From assembly GCF_023276405.1 (NCBI RefSeq), contig NZ_JALRMO010000001.1, positions 3,596,001 through 3,660,000 on the forward strand: a stretch of 64,000 nt of DNA, read 5' to 3'. A program made the position numbers and the translations under genes. The first letter of the stretch is position 1; each line of letters opens with the position of its first letter. The notes beneath the pieces were generated by a model. The model did no database searches and was not told the origin of the DNA. It saw only the letters and a list, made by a program, of their open reading frames with translations. This document shows, in pieces, positions 54,818 to 63,993 of the stretch. This stretch comes from Paenibacillus hamazuiensis. Its GTDB lineage: Bacteria > Bacillota > Bacilli > Paenibacillales > NBRC-103111.

Positions 54818-54994
54818 TTGCGGCGCGACGAGCGGAATCGCCGGATTTTTCAAAATAAGGTCCGCGGGTCGATGTCCGCTAAACCGGGAATCGGCAGACC
54901 GAGCCGGCTTACCCGCAGGTTCGCCCACATCAGCCTCTAGAAGCAGGCACACTTATTCCGGAAACTCCGCCAGGCCCTCGTCCCCCTCCCCGGA

Positions 54995-55035
54995 AAAGCA
55001 AAAAGCATCGCTGCCCCATCGGGGAAACGATGCTT
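54995..55035 (-). terminator. Terminator of the PP2C-like gene
   Basis: On the minus strand AAGCATCG/CGATGCTT with a 17-base loop (itself with CCCC/GGGG) is followed by TTTGCTTTT. It lies 3 bases after the stop codon. Confidence 0.75.
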
Positions 55036-55038
55036 CGC

Positions 55039-55893
55039 TTAGGCGAATTTGAGCCAAATGCCGGTCTTGTCGTCGGATATTTTAAACCGCGGATACCGCT
55101 GGCATTCCTTATCGTCCTGCTCCAGATTGATCAGCCAGTCGGCGTAGCCGGATAACGTCCGGCTTTCGATTTGCTCCACGAGGCTGTCCATTCCGGCCGG
55201 CGCAAGATCAGTCTCCTTCGGCAAAAACAGTCCATCCGTCACGAGCAGCAGCGCCTCCAGCCGGATGCGGTTGATCGTGCCGTACTCGACCAGCTCGGCC
55301 GCTTCCGGCTCTCCGCTGATGACGGAGTAACCCTCGAGCGTGTTCATCTTCGATTTGTTTTGCAAAATGACGGGCTTCACCATGTTCCACAGCTGCTCCC
55401 GCGAAGTAATGCCGCTGCGGATGCCTTCCAGCCATATTTTCTTCGACTGCAGGTCGATATGCTCGACATGATCGCGTGAAATCGTCCGGACCGAGCCGTC
55501 TTCGTATTTGGCCGCGATCATGCAGTCTCCGGTTTGGGCGAAATCGATCGCATGCTCCCGCACGCGAATGAGCGCAAGCCCGCTCGTCCATAACGCCGCT
55601 TTGTCCGTCAAATCGATGCCGGCGTCGGCCATTTTTTGCCGGAGGCGGATGTTCGCCTGCACGGCGAGCTGCTTCAGGCTCGTTTCCGCGACGTCCCCTT
55701 CGCTCAGCGATTCGAGGTATTCCTTGATCGTGCGCGACGCCAGGTAACCTCCCGTTTCCCCGCCCGGGCCGCGGTATGGCTGGAGCGAAGTGGCTCCGTC
55801 CAGCACCCCATACAGCTTCAGCCGCTCGTTAACGACGAGCGCGTCCTCGTTCCATTCCCCGGTTCCTTGCACCGAGATCGTTTCTATGTTCAT
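55039..55893 (-). CDS. PP2C-like protein phosphatase
   Basis: This 284-residue soluble protein has PPM/PP2C-type motifs: an early Asp in GVLDGATS, QTGDCM in the middle, LLVTDGLF, and a final DDKTGI. These residues would bind two metal ions. The family is a distant one, with the first motif lacking the usual DGHGG. It begins 41 bases after the second binding protein stop and may be in the same transcript. The target is unknown. Confidence 0.75.
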   Translation of the reverse strand: MNIETISVQGTGEWNEDALVVNERLKLYGVLDGATSLQPYRGPGGETGGYLASRTIKEYLESLSEGDVAETSLKQLAVQANIRLRQKMADAGIDLTDKAALWTSGLALIRVREHAIDFAQTGDCMIAAKYEDGSVRTISRDHVEHIDLQSKKIWLEGIRSGITSREQLWNMVKPVILQNKSKMNTLEGYSVISGEPEAAELVEYGTINRIRLEALLLVTDGLFLPKETDLAPAGMDSLVEQIESRTLSGYADWLINLEQDDKECQRYPRFKISDDKTGIWLKFA

Positions 55894-55934
55894 TTCGGCT
55901 CTCCTCCATATTTCATGAGTGCGTCTATCCGAAT

Positions 55935-57140
55935 CTAATCGCCCGCCCGGCCTGCATCCCCCGCAAGCTCTGCAGTCGCTTCGTCTCCTGCCTCAAGCTC
56001 GATCCGCTCCAGCCGTTCCGTGAGCCGCAGCCACCGTTCTTCGTCGTCCGCCGCCGGCCTGGTCGGCTTCAAGGAGCTAACCGATTCCAGGATCGTCTGT
56101 GCCCGCGGCGAGCCGCCCGCTTCCTCTCCGGCCCGCAGCACTGCGCTTTCCCGTGCGGGAATGAGGCCTATGTTTCTCCAAATCATCGTCTGCGACGCCT
56201 CTTCGTCCAAAAAGGCGAGCAAGCGGCGGGCCGCCTGTTCCTTGTCAGCCGTCGAATGCATCATGGCGATCCCCGTTGCCGCCGGTACCGTACCCGCCGA
56301 ATCCGCTCCGGGGAGCCGCTTCAGATCAAATTGAAATTTTCCGCCGATATACCGCTCGATCATCGGAAGCCGGTCGGAGGAACTGACAAACAAACCGATC
56401 TTGCCGTTGATAAAATCGCTCGCGGCCATCGGATGGCTCAGCGGCGGCATGATGCGGAGCGTCTTCGCCCATCGTTCCCACAGCGCGACGGACTCCTCCT
56501 CGGACGGTCCGATTTGCTGCAAATACCACGGCAGCTCGGTGTCGATAGCGAGACCCCAGTGCCCCCTGGCCTGCTCCGCCCCTTCCTTGGCCGGAAGCGA
56601 TGCGGCTTTTTCCACATCGCTCCAGTCGAGCGAAACGACGGGCTCCAGCCCCGCCCTTCGCATCGCATCATCCCGGTAATACAGCACCGGAATGCTGCCG
56701 CCGACCGGCGCTGCCCACAGCTTGCCGTCGTAACGGAAAGGCTCGGCAAAAGCGGCAAGCGGCGCGGAACCACTGCGCGGATCCGCCTCGCCCTGCTGCG
56801 GCACGGCAGCACCGGATGACGCCAGCGCCGCCACACCGTAAAAGCTTTGCACCTCCGCAAGCTGCGGGGCGGCTCCCGCCGATACCGACGCCATCAGCTC
56901 TTTGTACAGCTGGTCGGCCGAACGGAAGGTGCGCAAGTCGAAATTGACCTGCGGATATTTTTTCTGAAACTCGGCCAGCACGACGTCCCAGCCTTTATGA
57001 TAAACCCATATCGATAAGGTGGCCGCCTTTTCCCCCTCCGCAGATTTGCCGGGCAAGGGACGGCCCTCCTTCGTCCACGCGGCGGATGCCGCCAAAACAA
57101 CGATCGCCAGCAAAACGTATAACCAGATGCGCCGATTCAT
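55935..57140 (-). CDS. Extracellular solute-binding protein, family 1
   Basis: This 401-residue protein starts at ATG 57140 (AAGGAGG upstream). An N-terminal hydrophobic helix (5-23) has no lipobox Cys, so it is either a signal peptide or an uncleaved anchor. The rest matches the sugar-type binding-protein fold (ISIWVYHKGWDVVLAEFQKK-like start, GSIPVLYYRDDAMR, AFLDEEAS). It lies downstream of the permease with a 166-base gap. Its relation to the ABC transporter, which already has a binding protein at 60181, is unclear; a sensing role for the kinase is possible. Confidence 0.8.
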   Translation of the reverse strand: MNRRIWLYVLLAIVVLAASAAWTKEGRPLPGKSAEGEKAATLSIWVYHKGWDVVLAEFQKKYPQVNFDLRTFRSADQLYKELMASVSAGAAPQLAEVQSFYGVAALASSGAAVPQQGEADPRSGSAPLAAFAEPFRYDGKLWAAPVGGSIPVLYYRDDAMRRAGLEPVVSLDWSDVEKAASLPAKEGAEQARGHWGLAIDTELPWYLQQIGPSEEESVALWERWAKTLRIMPPLSHPMAASDFINGKIGLFVSSSDRLPMIERYIGGKFQFDLKRLPGADSAGTVPAATGIAMMHSTADKEQAARRLLAFLDEEASQTMIWRNIGLIPARESAVLRAGEEAGGSPRAQTILESVSSLKPTRPAADDEERWLRLTERLERIELEAGDEATAELAGDAGRAGD

Positions 57141-57306
57141 AGCTGCCCTCCTTGATGTGTCCGCGGCTTTGATTTCATTGTAACACGGCATGTCCAAGGG
57201 CGGCAGCACTCAGCAGCTATATAAACAGCGAGCGATAACCGGCGCCGGCGGCAAAATGACAAGCATCAGCAGAGCGTTCGTCCAAAAAAGAATCCGCCCT
57301 AACAGC

Positions 57307-59019
57307 TTACAGCTGAAGCCCTTTTTTGCTCAGCTTATTGGCGATGAGCAGCGAGACGAGCGTCGAGATCGACAAGATTGAGGCCAGCGCGGCTCCCGTG
57401 CCGTAGTTCGACGTGAACACCTCGCTGTAAATCGTCACGGAAATCGTCGCCGTCGCTCCGTAATAAAGCACGATCGTCGAGCTGAGCTCGTTGATCGTCG
57501 TGATCCAGCTGAGGATCGCGCCGGACAAAACGCCCGGAGCCATCAGCCGGCCCGTCGTTTTGAAAAACGTCTTCATCGGCGGAACGCCAAGGCTGATCGA
57601 CGCTTCCTCGACGCTGCGGTCGAGCTGGTGCAAAATCGCCGTGCTGGAGCGGATCGTGTACGGCAGCTTGCGCACGACATAAGCGATGATCAGAATGATC
57701 CAGGTTCCCGTCAAAACGACCGGAGGTTTGTTGAACGCGATGATCAGGCTGATTCCGAGCACCGTGCCGGGCATGACGTAAGGAACCATGAGCAGGCTGT
57801 CGAGCGCGGCCGTCAGCTTCGATTTGCGGCGGACGAGGACGTAAGCGACTAACATTCCCATAACAACCATGATGACGATCGATACGGCCGAAAAGCTGTA
57901 CGTGTTGGCGATCGCCTTCGGCACGCGGAACAAAATTTCCTTATAGCTGTTCAGGCTGAAGCCGGGGTGAAATACCGGTCCCTTCGTCTTGATGAACGAG
58001 GTGACGATCACCGTTGCCTGCGGAATCATCGAAATGCAGGCGACAAGCAGCGCTCCCGCCGTCAGCAGTGTCTTCGGCAAAGGACGCAGCGATTCCACCT
58101 TCGGCGTCCGCATGCCGGTCATCGTGTAATTTTTTCGCGAGACGAAATATCTTTGGATAAAAAGAATGCTCGTCGAGCACAAAATCAGGACGACGCTTAG
58201 CGTGCTCGCCATCGCCGGATTGCCGCCCATCTCGCTGATAAACTGCTCGTAAGCGAGGATCGGCAGCACCTTGAAGCCTTGGCCGAGCAGCATCGGCGTA
58301 CCGAAGTCGGCGAACGACGCCATGAACACCATCAGCGCCCCGGCGGACAACGTCGGGAAAATAAGCGGCAGCGTCACCGTCATCAGCCGCTGAAACGCAT
58401 TGCGCCCGAGGCTTTCCGCCGCTTCCTCAAGCGACGTGTCGATCGTGCGCAGCGCACCGGACACGTACAGGAAGATGTGCGGGTAAAACTGCAGCGTGAA
58501 TACGAACACGATGCCCTTCCAGCCGTATACGGACGAGAACGGGATGCCGATCTCGTGCAGGAAGCGGGTCAAAAAGCCGTTATTGCCGAGCATCAAAATC
58601 CACGAATAAGCTCCGATAAACGGCGGCGACAACAGCGACATGATCACCATGATCTGGATGAGAGCTTTGCACCTGATGTTGTAGCGGGTCATGACGTAAG
58701 CGAGCGGCACGCCGACCAGAATCGAAAACACGGTCGTCAGCGCCGACACCTTGAAGCTGTTCCACAGCGCGCTGTAGTAATATTTCAGCTTGAGGAAATT
58801 GGCGTAATTCTCCATGGAGAAATCGCCTTTATCGTTGAAAAAACTGCTCCACAGCAGCGAGAAGAGCGGATAAACGATAAACGCGAGCAAAAACAGATAC
58901 ACCGCGAACGTCACCCACGCCCAAAAGTCCCACCGCTTCACGTTCAGCGCACTCATCCATCCGGCTTTCCCGCGAACGGCGGGGCCGCCGGAAACTGCGC
59001 TTGCGTTAGAAGGCTGCAC
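57307..59019 (-). CDS. ABC transporter permease, fused two-domain (AfuB/FbpB-like)
   Basis: This 570-residue protein has 12 TM helices in two homologous halves, each with the permease EAA loop (EEAAESLGRNAFQRL and EEASISLGVPPMKTF). The GTG start at 59019 is favoured because AAGGAGGTG lies 7 bases upstream; it overlaps the ATPase stop by 14 bases. The ATG at 58956 is a weaker choice. Fused permeases of this type belong to ferric-iron, sugar-phosphate or phosphonate importers. It works with the ATPase and binding protein next to it. Confidence 0.9.
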   Translation of the reverse strand: MQPSNASAVSGGPAVRGKAGWMSALNVKRWDFWAWVTFAVYLFLLAFIVYPLFSLLWSSFFNDKGDFSMENYANFLKLKYYYSALWNSFKVSALTTVFSILVGVPLAYVMTRYNIRCKALIQIMVIMSLLSPPFIGAYSWILMLGNNGFLTRFLHEIGIPFSSVYGWKGIVFVFTLQFYPHIFLYVSGALRTIDTSLEEAAESLGRNAFQRLMTVTLPLIFPTLSAGALMVFMASFADFGTPMLLGQGFKVLPILAYEQFISEMGGNPAMASTLSVVLILCSTSILFIQRYFVSRKNYTMTGMRTPKVESLRPLPKTLLTAGALLVACISMIPQATVIVTSFIKTKGPVFHPGFSLNSYKEILFRVPKAIANTYSFSAVSIVIMVVMGMLVAYVLVRRKSKLTAALDSLLMVPYVMPGTVLGISLIIAFNKPPVVLTGTWIILIIAYVVRKLPYTIRSSTAILHQLDRSVEEASISLGVPPMKTFFKTTGRLMAPGVLSGAILSWITTINELSSTIVLYYGATATISVTIYSEVFTSNYGTGAALASILSISTLVSLLIANKLSKKGLQL

Positions 59020-60106
59020 GGTAAAGCACCTCCTTGCCGCTTTCGTCGAACATCGTCGTTTTGCCCGGCTGCAGGTTGACAAACACGCGCTGCTTCTCCT
59101 GACGCAAATGATGCGGCTGGACGGCATGCTCCTGCACATCGAGCAGCGAGCCGTCGTCCAGTCTGACGAGATAGCTCACTTTTTCCCCGAGAAAAGTGAC
59201 CGTTTCCACAACGCCCGGGATGAGTCCTTCCCCGGACGGCTCCGTCTGAAGGCGAATCCGCTCCGGACGGATCGCAAACAGCACGCCGCCCTCGTACGCT
59301 TTCGCCAGCGGCAGCTTGAAGGCCGCTCCGGACAGCCTGATCTCGGCTTCACCGGTGTCCTTCCGGTATGCGCCGCAGCTTCCGGTTAAAAAGTTCGAGG
59401 TGCCGATAAAGTTGGCGACGAACCGGTTGGCCGGATACGCGTAAATGTCCTCGGGCGAAGCGATCTGCTGCACGCGGCCTTCGCTCATGACGGCGATCCG
59501 GTCGGATACGGCGAGAGCCTCTTCCTGATCGTGCGTCACGTAAATCGTCGTAATGTTCAGCTCCTTTTGCAGCCGGCGGATGTCCGAGCGCATTTTCACC
59601 CGCAGCTTGGCGTCGAGGTTGGACAGCGGTTCGTCCATGAGCAGCAGCCCCGGCCGGATGACGACGGCGCGCGCCAGCGCGATCCGCTGCTGCTGCCCGC
59701 CGCTCATGTCGGAAGGGACGCGGTCCTTGAGGTGCGACAGCTCGACCATCTCCAGCGCTTCCATCACGCGTTTTTCAATATCCTGCTTCGCGACGCTGCG
59801 CGCCTTGAGGCCGTAAGCGACATTTTCGAACACGGTCATATGCGGGAAAATCGCGTAGTTTTGGAACACCATTCCGATGTTGCGCTGATGCGTCGGCACG
59901 TCGTCCATCTTTTTGCCGCCGAAGAAAATGCTGCCCTCCTCCTGCCGGTAAAAGCCGGCGATCGTGCGGAGCAGCGTCGTTTTGCCGCAGCCGCTCGGAC
60001 CGAGCAGCGTGAAAAATTCGCCGGCTTCGATCGTAAAATGCGCGTCGTTAACCGCTTTGTTCGTTCCGAAATATTTGGTGACATGATCAAATACGATGCT
60101 TTGCAT
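59006..60106 (-). CDS. ABC transporter ATP-binding protein (AfuC/FbpC-like)
   Basis: This 366-residue ATPase has Walker A (GPSGCGKT), Q-loop (VFQNYAIFPHMT), signature (MSGGQQQRI), Walker B (LLLMDEP) and H-loop (VTHDQEEA) in order, then a TOBE domain from about residue 240. It powers the importer. Its start follows GGAGGCACCCC. A strong hairpin (60133-60166) between it and the binding-protein gene should reduce its expression relative to the latter. Confidence 0.93.
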   Translation of the reverse strand: MQSIVFDHVTKYFGTNKAVNDAHFTIEAGEFFTLLGPSGCGKTTLLRTIAGFYRQEEGSIFFGGKKMDDVPTHQRNIGMVFQNYAIFPHMTVFENVAYGLKARSVAKQDIEKRVMEALEMVELSHLKDRVPSDMSGGQQQRIALARAVVIRPGLLLMDEPLSNLDAKLRVKMRSDIRRLQKELNITTIYVTHDQEEALAVSDRIAVMSEGRVQQIASPEDIYAYPANRFVANFIGTSNFLTGSCGAYRKDTGEAEIRLSGAAFKLPLAKAYEGGVLFAIRPERIRLQTEPSGEGLIPGVVETVTFLGEKVSYLVRLDDGSLLDVQEHAVQPHHLRQEKQRVFVNLQPGKTTMFDESGKEVLYRAAF

Positions 60107-60132
60107 GGGGTGCCTCCTCCTAATCCTGTGCG

Positions 60133-60166
60133 AAAAAAAGGCGCCTTAACGTCGGATTAAGGCGCC
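60133..60166 (-). terminator. Intra-operon hairpin between binding protein and ATPase genes
   Basis: On the minus strand a perfect 10-bp stem GGCGCCTTAA/TTAAGGCGCC with a 7-base loop is followed by seven T. Placed within an apparent operon, it may set the excess of binding protein over transporter. Confidence 0.85.
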
Positions 60167-60180
60167 GAAACGGCTGCAGC

Positions 60181-61257
60181 TTACTCTTGTCCGGTTACGA
60201 TTTTACCGAAACGTTTGATGTTCTCGTCTTTGCGGCTCGCTGCAAAATCGAAATCGTATTCCACCAGCTTGATGTCCTTCGTCTGCGGCAGCCCCTGCAT
60301 CGTCTCCGCATCCTTGCGCACGGAACGGCGCTTGAATTCCTTCTGGATGAGCGTCTGCACGTCTTTGCCGACGAGGAAATCGATGAACTGCTTCGCTTGC
60401 TCCATATTTTTGGCGCCTTTGATGACGGCCGCGCCGTCGGGTACGGCCGATGTGCCTTCGGACGGGTAAATGATCCCGACCTTCGCGCCGCCCTCCACAT
60501 AACGCTGCGCCGCCTCCTCAAGCGTGACGCCGAGCGCGAATTCCTTGTCCGCTACGCCTTTGTAGACGAGGCCGGAGCCGGAAAGCACCTTGCCGTCAAG
60601 ATTTTTCACGAATTTCTTGACAAAATCCCAGCCCACTTCGTCCTTGCCGTTAGCGGCGAGCATCGTTACGAGCTGCGTGTACGAGGAGCCGGATTTGGCC
60701 GGATCGGCGAAAGCGATTTTTCCTTTCCACTTGGCGTCGAGCAGGTCGTTCCAGCTTTTCGGCTCTTCACCCGGCTTGACGAGCTCCTTGTTGTACATGA
60801 TGATCATCGGCAGTGCGGCAAACGGCGTCCATACGTTATTTTTGTCCACATATTGCGGTGACAGGTTATCGTACTCTTTCGTTTTGTACGGCTCGAAGTA
60901 TTTTTTGTACGCCTCGAGCGAATCCGCCCCGCCGGCCCAAAATACGTCCCCGAGCGGATTTTGCGCCTCAGCCTGAACGCGCTTCAGCAATTCGCCGGTG
61001 CCTCCGGAGATCAGCTGCACTTCGATGCCGGTGCGCTCCTGAAACTCCTTGATGATCGGGTTGTTCACTTCCGCCGCATTCGGCGAGTACAGCGTCAGCT
61101 TGCCGCCTTTTTGCGGGGCCGCCTGCTGTGGCGCCGCCGGCTGCTGTCCGCCCGTCCCTTCCGATTTGTTTTCGCCCCCCGCCTGCTGCGAACCGCATCC
61201 TGTAATGGAAACGGCGAGCAGAAGCGAAGCCAAAATGCCGGATACCGCTTTTTTCAT
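60181..61257 (-). CDS. ABC importer substrate-binding lipoprotein
   Basis: This 358-residue lipoprotein starts at ATG 61257 (GGGAGGG upstream) and has a lipobox ITGC (Cys21). A Gly/Gln/Pro linker is followed by the AfuA/FbpA-type fold: KLTLYSPNAAEVNNPIIKEF, QNPLGDVFWAGG, WKGKIAFADPAKSGSSYTQL. The tandem tyrosines of ferric-binding FbpA are not evident, so sugar phosphate, phosphonate or iron are all possible. It is the first gene of the importer operon, with a promoter at 61356-61384, and lies after the two-component genes. Confidence 0.88.
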   Translation of the reverse strand: MKKAVSGILASLLLAVSITGCGSQQAGGENKSEGTGGQQPAAPQQAAPQKGGKLTLYSPNAAEVNNPIIKEFQERTGIEVQLISGGTGELLKRVQAEAQNPLGDVFWAGGADSLEAYKKYFEPYKTKEYDNLSPQYVDKNNVWTPFAALPMIIMYNKELVKPGEEPKSWNDLLDAKWKGKIAFADPAKSGSSYTQLVTMLAANGKDEVGWDFVKKFVKNLDGKVLSGSGLVYKGVADKEFALGVTLEEAAQRYVEGGAKVGIIYPSEGTSAVPDGAAVIKGAKNMEQAKQFIDFLVGKDVQTLIQKEFKRRSVRKDAETMQGLPQTKDIKLVEYDFDFAASRKDENIKRFGKIVTGQE

Positions 61258-61355
61258 GTTCGTTGACCCTCCCATAGGTAGTCGAGATGTAAGCTTTGCG
61301 GCGTATTGTTGTCGTTTTATGTCGGTTATTGACGATGTTTGCCGCTGATAGTTTT

Positions 61356-61384
61356 ACTATACCTGTAAGAGTAACCGCTCTCAA
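61356..61384 (-). promoter_or_regulatory. Promoter of the ABC importer operon
   Basis: On the minus strand TTGAGA is followed after 17 bases by TATAGT, about 100 bases before the binding-protein start. The long leader may contain the response-regulator site. Confidence 0.6.
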
Positions 61385-61421
61385 TGCGGCAAAATTTCTT
61401 AATTGTTTAAATTTTTGCGCG

Positions 61422-61448
61422 AAAAAAACTCCCGCCTGACAGCGGGAG
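61422..61448 (-). terminator. Terminator of the two-component operon
   Basis: On the minus strand CTCCCGC/GCGGGAG with a 6-base loop is followed by seven T, a few bases past the response-regulator stop. Confidence 0.9.
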
Positions 61449-61454
61449 AGCCCG

Positions 61455-62219
61455 TTACAGCGGGAGATATTCGATGCCGAGCCGCTTGCGGAATTCCGTC
61501 GGCGTCTCGCCTGTATATTTGCGGTAAATTTGGCTGAAATAACGGGAATCCTGGTAGCCGACCCGCACGGAGACCTCGTAAATTTTCAGCTTCGGGTTCA
61601 TCAGCAGCTCCTTCGCTTTCTCCACCCGCACCGTCGTCAAATATTCGAGGAAGCTCGTCCCGACCTGCTGCTTGAACAGCCGGCTGAAATGGCTTTCGCT
61701 CATGTAGTGGCGGTCCGCCATTTCCTGCAGCGTAATCTCCTCGCCGTAATGCTCGCGGATGTACGCCTCGATGCTGTGGAAGCCGCCGCTTTCCCGGCCT
61801 TGCTCCCGCAAGTCCCGCTCCGCCTGCGCGCGGTATGGCCGCTCCCGGTCCAGCTTGGCCCTCACGCGTCCGAACACGTGCTGCAGCTCGTCCGGGTTCG
61901 TCGGCTTCAGCACGAAATCGGCCGCTCCGAGCTTCACCGCCTTTTGCGCGTAAGCAAAGTCGTCAAACCCGGTCAGAAATACGATTTTCGTAAAAGGCAG
62001 CCGCTCCGCCACCTTCTCGGCGAGCCCGATTCCGTCGAGCGCCGGCATGCGGATGTCGGTCAGCACAACGTCGGGGGACAGCTCGCCGAGCAGGTCCAGC
62101 GCCGCGAGACCGTCGGAGGCCTCCCCGGCCAGCTCGAACCCCATTTGCTCCCACGGGATCGTCATCTTTAGCCCTTCCCGCACGAGCCATTCGTCTTCGA
62201 CAATCATGATCTTATACAT
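61455..62219 (-). CDS. Response regulator with AraC DNA-binding domain (YesN type)
   Basis: This 254-residue protein has a receiver domain (phosphate acceptor Asp in DVVLTDIRMPALDG, conserved Lys in FVLKPTNP) and two AraC helix-turn-helix motifs at the C-terminus (LQEMADRHYMSESHFSRLFK and KIYEVSVRVGYQDSRYFSQ). It overlaps the kinase stop by 8 bases. It probably activates the ABC importer operon next to it. Confidence 0.93.
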   Translation of the reverse strand: MYKIMIVEDEWLVREGLKMTIPWEQMGFELAGEASDGLAALDLLGELSPDVVLTDIRMPALDGIGLAEKVAERLPFTKIVFLTGFDDFAYAQKAVKLGAADFVLKPTNPDELQHVFGRVRAKLDRERPYRAQAERDLREQGRESGGFHSIEAYIREHYGEEITLQEMADRHYMSESHFSRLFKQQVGTSFLEYLTTVRVEKAKELLMNPKLKIYEVSVRVGYQDSRYFSQIYRKYTGETPTEFRKRLGIEYLPL

Positions 62220-63993
62220 GCTGCTTCGCCTCCGCTGTCCGTAAAACCGGTATTTCGATCATGACGGAGGTGCCGTGCTGCGGCTTGCTGCGAATGCGCA
62301 GCCGCCCTTCCCCGCCAAAATATAGCTGAAGCCGCTTTTGCAAATTTTCCAGGCCGATGCCGGTTTTTTGCCGGCTGGTCGGGCTGAAGGCTCCGCGTTC
62401 GATCAGCTCCGGCATGCCGGGGGGCATGCCGACTCCGTCGTCCCGGACTTCGAATACGACCTTGTCGCCCGCAAGCGCGCCGGAAATGTGCAGCTGCCCT
62501 TTGCCCTGCTTCATTTCCAGCCCGTGGGTGATCGCGTTTTCCACGACCGGCTGCAGCAGCAGCTTCAGCGTATAAAGCGCTTCGATCTGCGGATCGATAT
62601 CGATGATCGCCTCGAATTTGTCGCCGTAGCGCATTTTTTGAATGAACAGAAAATTGCGGATCTGCTGCATGTCCTCGCGGACCGGCAGCAGCGGATCGCC
62701 CTTGCGGATGCTGAAGCGGAGCAGCTCGCCGAGCGAAATCGCCGTCCGGCTGATGTCCTCCAGCTTGTGGATGCGCGCCATCCAGTTGATCGAATCGAGC
62801 GCATTGTACAGAAAATGCGGGTTAAATTGCGCCTGGATCGCCTTGATTTCCGCTTCCTGCACCATCAGCTGCTTGCGGTACACCTCGTCGATCAGCTGCT
62901 TGATCCTCTGCAGCATCGCGTTGAAGCTGCGGCCGAGCTGTCCGACCTCGTCCTTGTATTTCGAGGGGAAGGACACGTCCAAATTGCCGCTTTCGACCTG
63001 GTACATCAGCGATTTCAGCTTGCGCAGCGGGCTGGTGATCGTCACCGACAGCACGAATGCCAGCCAGCAGGCGACAGCCCCGCCGATCGCCATAACCCAT
63101 AGCGTCAAATCGCGGATGCTCGTGCTTTCGCTCGTCAACACCGCCGTCGGCACGACGCTGACGAGCTTGAAGCCGGTCTGCTCCGACGTGTCGTAAATCA
63201 CCATCGCCGGCGTCTCTTCGTTTCCATCCGCCTTCTGCCGGAAGAAACCTTTCGTTCCCGACAGCACCTGCTCCACATAGGGCGCTTCCAGCTTGGTGCC
63301 GACCTTATGCTTCGAAGGGGTGCTGGAAATGATGTAGCCGCTCTTGTCGAGCAGGAAAATTTGCCCGCCCGGCTGCAGGCGCGCCTTGTTGTATTTATCG
63401 GCAAGGCCGCTTTCCATGATGTCGACGACGACGTAGCCGAGCGGCTGGTTCGTGCCGATTTTTTTCAGCAGCCGTCCGCTGCTCAGCACGATGCCGAAAT
63501 CGTCCGTTTTTTTCATGCTGTAATGAGTGTCCCACACGACGTTTCCCCCGGCAAGCCGCGCCTTGCGGAACAACCCCCAGTTCGGGTTGTAATCGTCGTA
63601 GGCCCCTGGCAGCAGGTCGCCGGAAAAATACCGGTCGCCGTTTTCCCCGAGCAGGTAAATCTCGATGTCCCAGCTTTTGAAGCCGAGAAACGATTGCAAA
63701 ATGTCGCCGATCCGCCTGCGGTCCTGATTTTTCTCGGCAAGCGGCCGGTTCGGATCCTTCGACAGCACTTCCTGCACGTCCCGGCTGCTGTAGATGTACA
63801 TCGTCAGCTGCTCGATGTCCTTGACGAAATAGTTCAGGCTGTAGTTGACCTGGGACAAATTTTCGAGAATCGTCCGGCATACCTGGTCCTGTACGACCTG
63901 GGACGATTTGTAATAGGAAAAAGCGCCGAGTACGGCCAGAGGGACGATGGCGAGCGGCAAAAACAGGATCAGCAGCTTTCTCTGCAGACTCAT
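62212..63993 (-). CDS. Sensor histidine kinase (YesM type)
   Basis: This 593-residue kinase has TM1 (7-27), an extracellular dCache-like sensor (about 30-290), TM2 (about 297-320), a HAMP domain, then a His_kinase domain with the acceptor His in NPHFLYNALDSINW and a HATPase domain (NAITHGLEMKQGKG, DDGVGMPPG, GIGLENLQKRL). The start at 63993 is near the window end and its ribosome site lies beyond it, so an earlier start cannot be excluded. It likely senses the solute carried by the ABC importer. Confidence 0.9.
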   Translation of the reverse strand: MSLQRKLLILFLPLAIVPLAVLGAFSYYKSSQVVQDQVCRTILENLSQVNYSLNYFVKDIEQLTMYIYSSRDVQEVLSKDPNRPLAEKNQDRRRIGDILQSFLGFKSWDIEIYLLGENGDRYFSGDLLPGAYDDYNPNWGLFRKARLAGGNVVWDTHYSMKKTDDFGIVLSSGRLLKKIGTNQPLGYVVVDIMESGLADKYNKARLQPGGQIFLLDKSGYIISSTPSKHKVGTKLEAPYVEQVLSGTKGFFRQKADGNEETPAMVIYDTSEQTGFKLVSVVPTAVLTSESTSIRDLTLWVMAIGGAVACWLAFVLSVTITSPLRKLKSLMYQVESGNLDVSFPSKYKDEVGQLGRSFNAMLQRIKQLIDEVYRKQLMVQEAEIKAIQAQFNPHFLYNALDSINWMARIHKLEDISRTAISLGELLRFSIRKGDPLLPVREDMQQIRNFLFIQKMRYGDKFEAIIDIDPQIEALYTLKLLLQPVVENAITHGLEMKQGKGQLHISGALAGDKVVFEVRDDGVGMPPGMPELIERGAFSPTSRQKTGIGLENLQKRLQLYFGGEGRLRIRSKPQHGTSVMIEIPVLRTAEAKQHV

